From assembly GCA_002964805.2 (NCBI GenBank), contig PUDQ02000024.1, positions 682,001 through 746,000 of the forward strand: a stretch of 64,000 bases of DNA, given 5' to 3'. The notes below the pieces were generated by a model that saw only the letters and a program-made list of their open reading frames with translations, was not told where the DNA came from and ran no database searches. Below are positions 10,734-23,202 of this stretch, piece by piece; the stretch's first letter is position 1; every line of letters begins with the position of its first letter. Made by a program: the position numbers and the translations under genes. Origin of the DNA: Trametes villosa (taxonomy: Eukaryota > Basidiomycota > Agaricomycetes > Polyporales > Polyporaceae).

Positions 10734-12332
10734 TCATGACTGTGAGACATCGATGTATTGGGCGAGGGGTAATCTTCCGGACCTCCCTGGAATACTCGCC
10801 ATCGTGGTGTCAGCGACAGGCTTTGGGACAGCTGTTGTGTAGGTTTGTATTCTAGGATTGCAAGCTTCTATTCTTCTTCGATGATGATACAACATTCCGT
10901 CTCTATTCCTCAATCTTAGTATTCTAGCACCAGCAAAACCTAGTGGAAGATCAGTCCAGCCATCCGCAACCGAGACAGCAAACACGTACTTCTCATTGTA
11001 CACCCAGTCGAGCTCATCCACGCTTTCGTCTCCATACCACTTCACCGCCGACAGGTGCTCCGTACGCTCCTCCGAGGTCCACCCACGCTCATTCGCAATC
11101 GCGCGCAGGGCGCTCGGGAGATACCAGAACTCGACCAGCTCGACCTTCTCCTCGCGCGCGGCGGCAAGAAGCTCGTCCAGCAACGCGGGGAACGTATGCT
11201 CGTCCGCGCGGAGGCGCGTCACCACCAGTGCACGTGGAGACGAAGTCAGCTCGAGCGTCCACGTCGCGAACGGCAGCGGTTGTGCAATGGGCTGATCGTG
11301 CAGCACGTTCTTGAGGTGATGCCGACCCGGGGGGAGAACCGCAACGCCCCAGTGCGCACTCGGGAGCACCGGGCGGCGCTCGTGCGGGGGCCCGGTGAGG
11401 GACATGATGCGGCGGAGGACGAACGCGCCAACGCCGTGGTTGGGCAGGAAGCTGAAGAGCGTGTGGTCCGTGTCGCCCGCGAGGCGCGAGATGTCGTCCT
11501 TGATCCACCCCGCGTCGCGCTCGTACAGCGCCAGCACGTCCTCCTCCGACAGCCGGCGTACGTTCAGGCCGTGCGCCTCGTGGCCCGCGCGCTCCGCGGC
11601 GTCGATGCGCTTCGTCGTCGTGAGCACGCCCTGAACGACCCACCCGTCGTTCGCGCCGGGGGTCGGCCCGGCGGTCTGGTAGAAGTCGCGGCCGACGTCG
11701 CTGTAGAGCACGGAGAACTGCGCGTTCGCGAAGCCGAGCGCGCGGAGGACGTCGACGTCGGGCGCGGCGCCCCACTCGGCGGGGAAGGTCGAGGGCAGGG
11801 CGGAGCGCTTCGCGAGGACCCAGTGGAGGAGGCGCATCATGTGGCGGGCGTAGCCCTTGCCGCGCTTGGCTGCGGGGGTGTAGACGGAGGCGACGCCGTA
11901 CGCGGTGACCTCGCGCACCTCGCGCGCGTCGACCTCTTTCGCGCGTTTGGCGACGGCGGCTCTCCTGCGGAATCTGCCGGGGATGATATGAGGTCGGAGA
12001 CGCGCCGTAATGACAGAAGCTCTCACTCACGTCTCGCAGGAGCACATGAAATCAAGCGTGGTCGGATCATCCCTTGGAGCCAGAACCCTGGGCAGAAGAG
12101 ACTTGAGCGACTGTCGGGACAGGTGCAGGGAGTCCGAAGCAGAGGCGGCGTACCAGGTAGTCAGCTTCCCATCGGCGGCATGCTCATACTGGTCCATGAT
12201 GACATCTCGTTGGATGTAATCTTCCAAGGGGAGACCCTTGGCCCATTGGACTGCTGTGCGAGTGCGCGACTCATGGACTTGCTCGGGAGTGGCAGGAAAA
12301 AGAGAGAGATCTGCGAAAGACACGCTCGCCAT
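10734..12332 (-). CDS. LYC1-like GNAT acetyltransferase (lysine N-acetyltransferase family), up to 513 aa
   Basis: Two exons, 12332-12031 and 11973-10734. The N-terminus, MASVSFADLSLFPATPEQVHE, and the segment MCSCETFRRR followed by VASVYTPAAKRGKGYARHMM match the layout of fungal LYC1, a GNAT that N6-acetylates free lysine in lysine catabolism. The R/K-x-x-G-Y-A motif is the acetyl-CoA pyrophosphate loop. A C-terminal half with DWVYNEKY is also family-typical. I start at the ATG at 12332; the codon just upstream is GTG. Two acceptors (11973 or 11964) keep the frame and differ by three residues. The C-terminal tail after NEKY is long and unlike the family. A possible last intron (GTG..TAG, just after NEKY) would instead end the protein at a TAA at 10918-10916, giving a normal length. 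An antisense open frame of 451 codons is a codon-bias shadow. Confidence 0.85.
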
Positions 12333-13268
12333 CACTGCTGTATGCTGTTTGGCTGGACCTCCTGCAGATTTCTAGGTGTTTGGCCGAGTCTCAGTGTCGC
12401 AAGAAAGTAGCAGCTGAAAGGGATTCGGTGGCTGGAGTGTGGTGAACATGATCGATATATAGAGGACAACCTCCCGTGGCCTCGGCAGGTTCTCGATGAC
12501 GGCGATCGGAGAATTAGCCGATATCTCCACTTACCGTGCCTATGCCGTAGATTAGAGTTTGTAGCCACCAACAACGATCGCGCCGCGTTCAGTAACAACT
12601 TCATTAGGTTCATTAGACGCCCTCCTTCAACTGTGCCTTATCCCCACCACCATGACCACACATGAAGTGCAGACACAGACCGTTGAAGTCGCATGTAATT
12701 ACTCGCCGCCATGACATTCCTCGAGTGACCTTCTCCATGCGGAAATGTTTCTGCCCGAGAAACACGTCTGTACGAGAACAGTCAGTCGCGGAACAAGCAG
12801 AACTGTGACCTCAGTACAAAGCACAATGACGTCTAGGTGAGTGAGTATCGCGGTCACATTGCCCTAGAATTCGTCCTCATACCTTTTCCTCAAGCTATCT
12901 CCTCGTTTACTCCCATATTTCGTACCCAGACGGCTTCTATCTGCGGCGTCGCGGCCACGAGCCACCTTGCGCCCATCCGCAAGCGCATTCATTGGACGAG
13001 ACGATAGGGTGTACAGCGCATACAGGCACGAGATCCTCATAAGAAGGCGTGTCCAAATTTCAGACCGGCGCAACGTGAACCTTTTAGGTGCTCATCGGAC
13101 AGCTCTACGTCTTCTTGTCCCCACTATCCCAAACCGTGCAAGGTTTTTCCCGTACAGGCAGATTCATACTCATGCCCAGACGTCATGAGGACGGAGTCGT
13201 AGCCATATAGCGCGGCTCCCGCTCTGCCAACCGAACCCTCACCCTCGCCACCTCATTCTTGTCTCACA
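12333..13268. promoter_or_regulatory. Divergent intergenic region, LYC1-like / monooxygenase 1
   Basis: No ORF with protein character is seen. A CATATAG sequence at 13204-13210, 59 bp upstream of the monooxygenase ATG, is a possible weak TATA element, followed by a pyrimidine-rich leader. Confidence 0.35.
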
Positions 13269-15944
13269 ATGCCAGGCGCAGAGTATTCTCATCATTCGAA
13301 AACCCCCGACGCGACTTCTCCAACTCCATATGCCATAGGAGAATTCTGCATCGACGAGTACAGACATGTGAAGGTCGTCGTCATCGGTGCTGGTTTCTCT
13401 GGCATCCTTGCAGGCATCAGGTGAGTGAATTTTTAACACATTTCCGGGCCTGCTTGACCACAGCGCGACCCAGATTTCCGCAGAAAATTCCCAACGTTGA
13501 GATCGTGATTTATGAGAAGGCTAGCCGCGTTGGCGGGACGTGGCAGAACAACAACTATCCGTAAGTTCACCGATCTATATGTTCATGTCCGCCACCGCTG
13601 ACCAGCTTCATTGTGGCAGTGGTCTCGCATGCGACGTCCCATCGCATTGTGTATGTATATTTCACGCTCCCATCCACACCGTGCTCATGTTGTTGTAGTA
13701 TCAGTTCACGTTCGAGGAGAAGGTCGGTTCTTCTCGGGATTGCGCTCACGCAACCTCCTGACACCGAGCTCGCCGTCCCACAGAAAGATTGGTCGTCGTT
13801 CTACGCTTCCGGCCCGGAAATCCGCGAGCACCTTCAAGACGTCGTCGACAAGTACAAGCTGATGCGCTACATACGCCTCCAGCACGAAGTCGTACACGCC
13901 CAGTACGACGCGCCCACAGGCAAGTGGCACTTCCGCATCCGCCAAACGAACCCCGAGACAGGAGCGACGGAGGAGCTTGAGGACAGCGCCGACGTCCTCC
14001 TGACCGCCATCGGAGCTCTTAGTCGGTGGAACTGGCCTGAGATCGAGGGCCTCAAGGAGTTCAAGGGCGAGTTGCATCACAGTGCGGGGTTCGACCCGGG
14101 TCCGAAGACGTGGCAGGAGGTCGTGGAGGGCTGGGGAGACAAGAGCGTGGGCGTGATTGGCGTCGTAGGTGTTGGTTTCTTTCGCTGTGGCCTATTCTCT
14201 TGCTAATCACGCACGCAGGGGTCAAGCGCGATCCAGATGGTGGCTGCCCTGCAGCCGAAGGTGGGGAAGCTGGTGAACTACGTGCGGGGAAAGACGTGGC
14301 TTCCGCCGCCGCTTGGCAGCACGACGGTCGCTCGACTCATCGGGCGTGAGCCCAGCGACGTGGGGAATTGTGAGTTGCAAATATTGCGGAGGCTTGGATG
14401 ATGCGTGCGCTGTGGACTGATCGACCCGTAGATCACTTCACCCCGGAGGAAATCGAGCGCTTCAAGAACGACCCGGAGTTCTTCTCGAACTACAGGAGTA
14501 CACTTGAGCAGGACCTCGTGGTACGTGATCGTTCTGTCTCCTAGACAGACCCGCCTTGGTGGCTCATCATGTTATCCCAAACAGAGCGGATTCTCGTGGA
14601 CGCTGCGCGGTTCCGCTCTGGGCGCATACATGCGAGAGCAGTGCACAGAGAACATGGTGACGAACCTCGCGAAGAAGCCGTGGATCGCAGACCATCGTAC
14701 GGCTGCTTGTACGATGATGCTCCTCCGGCAACCACTAACTTTGCATATTTCCCGCAACACCAGTGATCCCTGACTTCCCGATCTCGTGCAGACGGATCAC
14801 GCCGGGACCTGGATACCTTGAAGCCCTCTGCGAGGACAACGTACGTAGCATGTGCGAGCCCAGCATGAGCATTCAGGCTCATTGACGCGTTGCTTCTCTT
14901 GCAGGTCGATTTCGTATCCTCGCCCATCAAGCGCATCACGGAGACAGGAATCGAGACGGAAGACGGCGAGCACCGGAACCTGGACATCATCTTCTGCGCT
15001 ACTGGTACGCCGCGCGTCAAACTACCCACCTCATAGAACCCTGCTGTCGCTGACACCTCCGACTTCCAGGCTACGACGTATCCTGGCAGCTGCCCTTCCA
15101 GATCATCGGCCGCGACGGGCTCGACATCAACGAGAAGTGGAAGCCGCACCCGGTCTCGTACCTATCTGTCGCCGTGGATGGCTTCCCGAACATGTTCATG
15201 GCTTTGGGGCCGAACTCCGTACTGGCGTCGGGGTTATTGCCTCCGCTGATGGAGCAGCAAGTGATGTACGCCGTGCAGGCTACGGCGAAGCTGCAACGCG
15301 ACCGGTTGAAGAGCATCGAGGTGAAGCCAGAAGCCGTCCGAGATTTCGACCAATACATCGAGGTGCGTCCACGCGCAGATTGCTTTGGAGACTATGCTGA
15401 TGTCCATCGTTGTACGGTTATTGTTAGGCTTACTTCCCAAAGGTATCTATCTTTACTCTATCGTTTGGGAAGTCGGGAGCGTCCCGTTTACGTCTCTTCG
15501 CAGACAGTGTTCACCGAGAAGTGCCGCTCGTGGTACAAGCTTGGGAAAGCTGAGGGCAGAGTCGTCGGCTTGTGGCCCGGTACGTAAAGGGGGCCCAGCC
15601 ATAACAAATTCCATCCTTACTCAACTTCCCTATGACAGGTTCCACGCTTCACGGGATGAAGGCATTGATGCACCCACGATGGGAGGACTATAACTACGAG
15701 CGCGCAGACCCTGTGGAGAACCGGCTACACTGGCTGGGTGATGGGCAGACCCACAACGAGAAGACGTTGACTGGCGATAGTGCGTACTTTTCTCCTATTG
15801 CATAGTGAGGCTGACGGGAATGACTTTCAGGGGCGTGGTACCTTCACGCACCATTCCTTGACGTACCCCCGCGTGAGTTATCTTTATATGTGACAGCTCG
15901 AACGAACAAGGCCTGAGAACGTCTCCGTAGTTCCAATCGACTGA
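13269..15944 (+). CDS. FAD/NADPH flavin monooxygenase, Baeyer-Villiger type, copy 1, 594 aa
   Basis: Sixteen exons: 13269-13420, 13474-13560, 13620-13650, 13699-13722, 13784-14164, 14219-14369, 14432-14520, 14585-14696, 14764-14840, 14905-15004, 15070-15362, 15428-15442, 15504-15579, 15639-15779, 15831-15872, 15931-15944; total 1,785 nt. Two Rossmann motifs are visible: VVVIGAGFSG (residues 37-45) for FAD and VIGVGSSAIQ (about 222-231) for NADPH. Between them FKGELHHSAGF (191-201) corresponds to the F-x-G-x-x-x-H-x-x-x-W/F signature of Baeyer-Villiger monooxygenases. YPGLACDVPSH and FCATGYD are also family-typical. The expected reaction inserts one oxygen atom from O2 into a ketone or oxidises a heteroatom. 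There is no signal peptide. A 15-nt exon encodes AYFPK. The gene is the first of a tandem pair. Confidence 0.93.
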
Positions 15945-16598
15945 GACTACGATATGTCCATTCAGACGCAGGTGTATGGAGCGAATGACGTGGGTGACCT
16001 TCTACTGTGCACGGGCCGGCCAGGTAGGAGTGTGGCGCGAGACGCCCATTCTGGGCATACACCGTTGCCGTACCGCGAGCGATAGCACCGTGACTCTCAG
16101 GCTCACGAGCTATGTATGAGTGCGTACGTACCACCATGAGTACTTTTACCCTCGTGCAAACTGGGTCAGGGTGTGCCGTACGAGGAAGGGCGGCGGAAGC
16201 CTATATTCGCCCGTGTGACCTACTGCGACTCTCGATGACAGTATGGTGCCTGGAATCCCGTCAGCAATGGCCACTCTTCCTCATCGGAACCAATGCCTAT
16301 CATTCCCAGGTGAGCGTTGTTACTCTAAGTGGGGTTTTAATACCATCACTTGCTCGCTGATAACGTACGCAGGCAGGCCCGTTCGGCACTACATTAGCGA
16401 AGGAAGTACATACACCAAGACGTCTCCACGGCTTCTCGCCTTCCAGACGCCACACGCACAAGGTTTTCCTCGCATGTGTAAGGCCGCACCCCGGCCGGCG
16501 GGTCATGAGAGCCGAGCCGAGCCTATATACGCCGCGGGCTCACACCTGCCAGTGGAACTCCCCCAGTCAGCGCACGCCGGTCATTCTTTCAAATCATC
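15945..16598. promoter_or_regulatory. Intergenic region between the tandem monooxygenases, with TATA box at 16524-16530
   Basis: This 654-bp spacer holds the 3' UTR of copy 1 and the promoter of copy 2. TATATAC at 16524-16530, 69 bp before the copy 2 ATG and just downstream of a GC-rich block, is a good TATA candidate. No residual coding exon was found, so the duplication unit appears to end cleanly at the genes. Confidence 0.5.
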
Positions 16599-19292
16599 AT
16601 GCCTGGTGGAGGGTTCTCTCGTGTTTCTATCGCTCCTGAAGAGACAACTACTGCAGCGCCGCCGTACACCATAGGTGACTTCTGTATTGACGAGTATAGA
16701 CCCGTCAAGGTTATCGTCATTGGAGCTGGCTTCAGCGGTATAACCGCAGGTATCAGGTGGGCCTGTCCGTAATAACCCTGCGCGAAGTCAGTACTCATCA
16801 GTTGTATCCTGCAGGTTTCCGCAGAAGATACCGAATGTCGAACTCGCCATATATGAGAAGAGTGCCGCCGTCGGTGGTACCTGGTACAATAACAACTATC
16901 CGTACGCCTCTATGTCTGGGACGTTCCGTGTCACGCATTGCTCACCAGAGGGATACAGTGGTCTCGCGTGCGATGTTCCATCACACTGTGTACGTACTTC
17001 TACTCGAAGGAGGTCGCGTTGAGTGGCGCTAACAACCTTCTAGTATCAGCTCTCTTTCGAAGAGAAAGTGAGTGATTCTCGGGGGGTTGTCTTCTGGACA
17101 TCTTCTAATAACCATGCGCCGCTACAGAAGGATTGGTCTGCATTCTACGCGTCCGGCCCCGAAATTCGCGAACACCTTGAAGAAGTCGTCGACAAGTACA
17201 AGCTGATGCGCTACATACGCCTGCAGCACGAGGTCGTGCACGCGCAGTATGACGCCTCTGCGGGAAAGTGGCACGTACGGGTGCGCCGCCCCAACGCGGA
17301 GACCGGTGCCTTGGAAGAATTCGAAGACAGCGGAGACGTCTTGGTATCCGCGATCGGGTCCCTCAGCCGGTGGAAGTGGCCGGACATCGACGGTCTGCAG
17401 GATTTCAAAGGCGAGCTACACCATAGCGCGGGATTCGAGCCCTCTCCGAAGACATGGGAAGAGATTGCGGCGCCGTGGGCCGACAAGAAGGTTGGCGTGA
17501 TTGGGGTGGTATGCTCGTACTGCGCTCTCAACGTACATGAACACTGAACCAATCCTACAGGGCTCGAGCGCAATACAGATCGTAGCGGCGCTGCAACCGA
17601 AGGTGAAGAAGTTGGTCAACTTCGTCCGGGGGAAGACGTGGCTCGCGCTGCCCTTCGGCGGGGACACTGTCACAGACCTCCTTGGCCGTGAGCCGGGCGA
17701 CTTCGGGAATTGTGAGTAATAAATGTCTTCATGATCCTCGGGCTGCTTGTGCGCGTTGCGCGGACTGAGCTCACTGCGGCAACCAGATCACTTCACCCCA
17801 GACGAGATCGAACGTTTCAAGAACGACCCGGCATTCTTCTGGAACTTCAGGAATACGCTTGAACAACAATTCAACGTGCGTACTCAGCTATTGGGGTTGT
17901 CTTTCTCGAAGCCTCACAGTGCAGCGTTGTGTAGAGCTCCCACTCGTGGACGATGCGCGACTCAGAGTTAGGCAAGCAGCTGAAAGCACAATTCACACAA
18001 CACATGAAGGACAAGCTCGCAAAGAAACCTTGGATTGCCCAGTACCGTATGTTTCAGGGTTGATGCCCATTCTTCCTTCTTGCTCCCTCTGCGGCTATAT
18101 GCTGATTTCGCTGTCAATGCCTCGTACAATATTCTAGTGATCCCCGACTTCCCGCTATCATGCAGGCGGGTGACACCAGGGCCAGGATACCTTGAAGCGC
18201 TTTGCGAAGACAATGTACGTGCTGCGAGAGAAGTCAGCTGAGCGAGAGACCTAACTGTGTGCTCTTAAGGTCGATTTCGTCCCCTCAGGAATCAAGCGGG
18301 TCACAGGTAAGGGAGTGGAGACCGACGATGGCCAGTACCAGGATCTGGATGTCATCATCTGCGCGACCGGTAAGTCCTGACCCAAGACCTTGCCCACGGC
18401 TTTAGCTGTGCTCTTCGCTTACTCTTGCTATCACTCAAGGTTACGACACGTCGTTCCAGCTACCTTTCCAAATCATCGGCCGTGGGGGGCTTGACATCAA
18501 TGAGAAGTGGAAGCCGCACCCGGTCTCGTACCTCTCCGTCGCCGTCGACGGCTTCCCGAACATGTTTATGTCCCTAGGGCCGAATTCTGCCCTCGCCGCG
18601 GGCATGCTGCTCCCGCTTATTGAACAGCAGGTGATGTATGCAGTCGAAGCAACTGCGAAGCTGCAGCGCGACCGTTTGAAGAGCATGGACGTGAAGCCGG
18701 AGGCGGTTCGAGACTTTGACCAGTACATCGAGGTAAGTTGGGTTCGAATGGTGTCGAGAAACCACTCACGTCAAGCGCGCGACATTGTTCAGGCTTACTT
18801 CCCCAAGGTAACCCACCTCGGTATCGCGTTGACCAACATCCGACTTACGTGCTGCTGTAGACGGTCTTCTCCGAGAGCTGCCGCTCCTGGTACAAGCTGG
18901 GCAAATCAGAAGGCAGGGTCGTCGGCCTGTGGCCTGGTAGGAAACCCCAACTTAATGAACGATGTCTCAGTTGTCTTACTCCCTTTCTGCCAGGCTCCGT
19001 ACTCCAGGGTATCAAGGCGCTGTTGCACCCGCGGTGGGAGGACTACAACTACGAACTTGCGGATCCCGTGCAGAACCGGCTGCACTGGCTCGGCGATGGG
19101 CAAACCCACAACGAGAAGACTCTGACCGGCGACAGTGCGTATAACGCTGCTGCTCTAGAGAAGGATTGACAACTTCGTCTGTCCAGGGGCGTGGTACCTA
19201 CACCCGCCGTTCCTCGATGTCCCGCCAGGTACGCAATACCTAACCTGCATCGCGGGAAGCCTGATCAACTCCTTGCAGTGCCGGAAGATTAG
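16599..19292 (+). CDS. FAD/NADPH flavin monooxygenase, Baeyer-Villiger type, copy 2, 596 aa
   Basis: Sixteen exons: 16599-16756, 16815-16901, 16959-16989, 17044-17067, 17128-17508, 17561-17711, 17787-17875, 17935-18046, 18138-18214, 18270-18369, 18440-18732, 18793-18807, 18861-18936, 18994-19134, 19187-19228, 19279-19292; total 1,791 nt. Fifteen of sixteen exons have exactly the same length and phase as in copy 1; only exon 1 differs (158 versus 152 nt). VIVIGAGFSG, FKGELHHSAGF and VIGVGSSAIQ are all conserved, so both copies should be active. Divergence is concentrated in the N-terminus, in exon 8 (SSHSWTMRDSELGK versus SGFSWTLRGSALGA) and around residues 250-270, which probably alters substrate choice. 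The protein ends WYLHPPFLDVPPVPED. The introns have diverged much more than the exons, indicating an old duplication under selection. Confidence 0.93.
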
Positions 19293-19595
19293 TGTTCAGG
19301 CCTCTGAACAGATATCCCGTTTTTGTTGGCCTTGGTGCCCCCCTTGCACGATGTACTACTATACGCCATCCAGTTTCGAGTTTGCTTCATGCCCTGTAAC
19401 ATGTATCAGCCCATCCAATCATCATAACTCAATCACCGCCGTGACTGTAATGTTCGTGCACACGATCGATGTGCTGCGTCAAGAAAGCCAGAGCTGTCGG
19501 ACCAAGAGACCAGGAAGAAATGCGGATTAGAGTTACAGCGAGAGCAAAGCGTACTACACTAGAGCGTCGTCGGCAGCGTCGACAGCGGCGGCCGG
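19293..19595. other. Convergent 3' region, monooxygenase 2 / RPN1
   Basis: 303 bp between stop codons, AT-richer than the genes, no coding signal. Confidence 0.5.
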
Positions 19596-22500
19596 TCAGA
19601 TGTCCATTTTGTCCTCCTTCTCCCACCCCGGGTTCTTCTGCAGGATGACGAAGCCCTCGAGCACATGCGCGAACGGGATATACTCCTCCGTCGCGAGCTC
19701 CGCGCGCTCCGTCGTGCCCAGCCGCACGGGCGTCGTGTGCGTCTGGAAGCCGGAGATAGTGCGCGGCTTGCCTGCCTGGCCGACGACGTCCACCGCCTGG
19801 CCGACGCGCACGCTCACGGGCAGGTTGTTCAGCTCCTCGTCGAGCGTGATGAGGAATCGCGGCGCCATCGCAGGGACGAGGAAGTAGAGCATCCAGTGGT
19901 ACTTGTCCAGTATGACTACCGGTCAAAAGTTGATTAGCTTCTAAGATCAGATTCAAGCACCCGCGAGTACTCACAGCCCTTCGCCTCGGTGAACGCGGTC
20001 AACGTCGCCAAGAGGCCGGCGACGGCTGTCCTGCTCATGATCGTCCGGTCGCTGAAGAACGGGTTGATCGTGAGCGTGCCCTTGCCCATGTGCACCAGGC
20101 CCTGCGCTATCCGGACCATGAACAGGCAGTCGGGCTCCTTGTAGTAGTAGCCCGCGAGCTGGCGGAGCATCTGCGCTAACCGCGCGTTGTTCGTGCCCGC
20201 GCCGATGAGGCCCATCGCGAAGATCGCGTTGAGCGCGACCTGCAGGTCGCTGTCGTGGCTGTACTTCGAGAGCGTGTCCATGATGGGTAGTTGCGGGTTC
20301 GACGCGCTGACGAGACCCAGCGCGAGAGGAACCGCTCTCCGGACAACTGGCTCGCCGTAGTGCATCTAAACGAGTGTAAGATACTGAGGATGTGGCCATC
20401 AGGGTTGCAACTCACGAGGTGGTTGAACTGTCGCAGAGACATTTCCGCGCCGATCTCCTCACCCATCGCCACGAGAGCGATACCAATGACCGCGAAGGCC
20501 TGGAAGGTGTCATCCTTCGGGGGCTCCTCTGGCGTAGCGTCCTTATCGTCCTTGTCCTTGTCCTTCGCCTCAGGCTTCTCCGTCTTCTCGACGTGCTCGT
20601 CGCAGTAGTGGAGGAGCTCCTGGACCTTCAGTACGTTGCCGGATCCCGCGAACGAGCACATGTCGACCAGGACGGCAGCGAGCTGGGAGACCTGGTGCTC
20701 GATTGCCTTCAGTGTCGCTATTGTCGCGTCCGCGCCGTCTTGGAGACCTGCGTGGAATCCGAAGGTTAGCTCGCCCTCACTGGTATCAGTGATGCGCGCG
20801 TACCGAGGTATAGCAGTGCAAGACCAAGCGCCATGTAGCGCGTCCACTTCTCGTCGAGCTGCTTATCCTCGCGCTCCATGAGCGTCTGGAGAATCGTACT
20901 CGCGATCTCGCCGTTGCCGCTGCCCACGAAGATGAAGCCAAGAGCGAGAGACGTGAGCGACACAATCTCCATCGACAAGCCGTCATCTGCGACATAAGGG
21001 AGGAGGAGCTGCAGGAGATCCTCGCGCTGCGAGCCGGCGTACGCGAGACCGAGACCAGTGATCGCGCTCGTCTTGAGCGGAACCGACTTGTTCTCGACGT
21101 ACTCGCCGAGCAGCGCGAGCGCCGCGTCGGCTTCCGTGCGCACGCCCGAGTTGAGGATACCCGTCGCGAGCAGCGCGCCCGCTTTGATGTACTCCTCGGA
21201 TGAGTAGGTGTACTTGTCAACCTGGGACAGACCCTCGTCCGTGTCCCAGAGCAAGCTGAGGCCGAGAGAGGCGGCGGCGCTGAGCATGCCGTGGTCCTTG
21301 TTCTTGTACACCCAGCTGTTGCCCTCCTCGGCCTTCGCCATCAGCTTGTCGTTGCCGAACCCGGCGTTGACGAAGGCGTTGACGAAGGTACCCGCCAAAT
21401 TCGCCTTCGCGGAGTCCACAGTCGTCGTTTGCCCTGCAAAAACGCTGTGAATATCGTAAAACACGATGCAGCGTCCCCGCCACACTTACGCGTGTTCTCC
21501 AGATGTGACTTGTACACGTCCTCGAGGCTCTTCGGCTCCAAGACGTTCAGCTCCTTGCCGAATTCCTTGAACTGGGAGCTTAGACGCGTGTTGCTCAGAC
21601 AGTCCAGGAGATCCTCCGGGAGCTCCTCCACATCGTCATCCTCCATGCCGTCTTCTACGGGGTTCTCGAGCCACTCCTTTGGTACCTGGGCGCGCGCGAG
21701 GATGAGAGCGAGCTGCTTCTTCATAGAAGGATTTGCGGGGGCGTTGAAGTCCTTGCGGATGAGCGCGGGGTCGCCGAGACGTATTGAGAGGGAAAGGGCC
21801 TGCGGGAACTTGTTGTGCTTCGCGTAAATACTGTGGGCGGTACGCAAGAAAGAGAGGTCGTCTGGTGGCGGGAGAAGGTTGACACAGCTGAGAGGATGTC
21901 AGCGTAGCTCATATACAGTCGGCGCGCGTACCACATACCGGATCATATATTGGCAGACACGCTCGTACGTGTTCTCGTCCACTATGTCGACGACGCGGTC
22001 CACAATTTCGATCTCCTCCAGCAGATCTACTGCGTCGGGCTCCGCGTTGTGCTGCAGAAGGAACGTCGCGCACTCGAGCGCAAGACTGCGAAGATCGTCT
22101 GCCGTGCCCGGGACTGTCTTCTCGTCGGACGCCTTCTCTGCGCCTTCCTCGTCGAACTCGCGCAGGCTGTATTCCTCACCGAGCTCTGCGGCAAGGTGAC
22201 GCACGTACTCGTGACCCCATGAGCCAGGGTCCGAGAGCGGTGATGAGGCGGGGCGGAGAGACGCGGAGAGCAGGCGGTAGCGGAGGGTGCCCCGGGGTTG
22301 TGTGTCCGAGTATGTCATAGCGAGAACCGAGAGGATGTCCGCGAAGAGGCTCTTGTCCTCCGATGATGGCCATGTCTCGTACAGCTCCTGCAGGGCGGGG
22401 TAGTGGGGGTGGAGGAACTTCAGAGGCTTAGGCACAGAGGTCATAGAGGATGTCGATGTCCTGATCAGCGTCCGCAGGGTCTCTAGAGCGGGTCGGTACA

Positions 22501-22817
22501 GCTCGGTATTGGATTCCTGCAATGTGCGGCGGTTAGACGCGTACAGTACGCGTAAGATAGTGCGCACGCACCCTGAGACGTTCAATGAGCATCTCCAGCT
22601 CATTCTTCAGCTGGAGGTCCTCTTCAGACTGTCATACAAAACGTGAGCAAGAGCCACTCTGCGCGCGTGCGTGCGTACGCACCAGGTCCTCTCCGTCCTT
22701 CTCCTCATCCTTGACCTTCTTCGCAGCCGCGACATTGCCGTCTTCCTCCGGCTTCTCGTCCTCCTTCTTCTTCTTGGGGTCCTTTGAGGGGACAGGAATC
22801 GGGACCTTGGTGGACAT
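19596..22817 (-). CDS. RPN1: 26S proteasome regulatory subunit RPN1 (PSMD2), 946 aa
   Basis: Eight exons: 22817-22683, 22628-22572, 22516-21939, 21887-21490, 21433-20804, 20747-20416, 20365-19975, 19915-19596; total 2,841 nt. RPN1 is the large toroidal non-ATPase subunit of the 19S base that docks ubiquitin-like receptors and Ubp6 next to the Rpt ring. The N-terminus is a charged, Lys/Glu-rich tail (residues 1-45). It is followed by [18 protein letters not shown] and a helical region with [16 protein letters not shown]. From about residue 440 are the proteasome/cyclosome repeats ([50 protein letters not shown] and similar Gly-Ala helices). A further repeat block reads [18 protein letters not shown] Lys/Asp/Glu insert lies near residue 660. 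The C-terminus, [17 protein letters not shown], is family-typical. Length is close to the yeast protein (993). Confidence 0.97.
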
Positions 22818-23202
22818 TGTGGTGGGTGGGGAGGAGGAATGGGATGGAGGCAAAGCGTACGGAGGACTCAGCAACTCGCGCACTGACGCGTCGCGTCCAC
22901 CGTACCCTGACCCTAATCTAGGGCTCTGAATTACGCGGTGTCTGGATGTCGCAAACTTCCCTTTCTGGGTGATGCGGTCCGCCTTGTGCGCGGTCGGGGT
23001 TTGCGGCAGACGCCGAAATGACAAGAAATGGCGAGGACAGGGACGCTTGCGCGACCGCGAACGATGGTCTGATCTCTGTTTGCTGCTTTATACCACCACG
23101 ACGCTCTCTGGTTGACTTGTAACGATCTGCAATATCTGGTCTACCTTCGGGTCTTGCACGAGCATTTACTAGATTCTGAAGACTGCACTTGGAACCCAAG
23201 AA
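22818..23202. promoter_or_regulatory. 385-bp bidirectional promoter, RPN1 / CBS protein
   Basis: Start codons of two divergent genes are 385 bp apart. I see no canonical TATA box and no copy of the yeast proteasome element GGTGGCAAA. Confidence 0.45.

Noticed and set aside
11055..12410. 451-codon + strand ORF opposite the LYC1-like gene
   Set aside because: Antisense shadow of GC-rich codons; composition is Arg/Ala/Gly-rich with no domain.
12333..12613. Minus-strand ORF of 93 codons upstream of the LYC1-like gene
   Set aside because: No motif and no in-frame splice to the acetyltransferase, whose own ATG at 12332 starts a family-typical N-terminus.
18741..18760. GGTTCGAATGG resembling a tRNA B box
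   Set aside because: It lies in an intron of monooxygenase 2 and no acceptor, D or anticodon stem can be folded around it.
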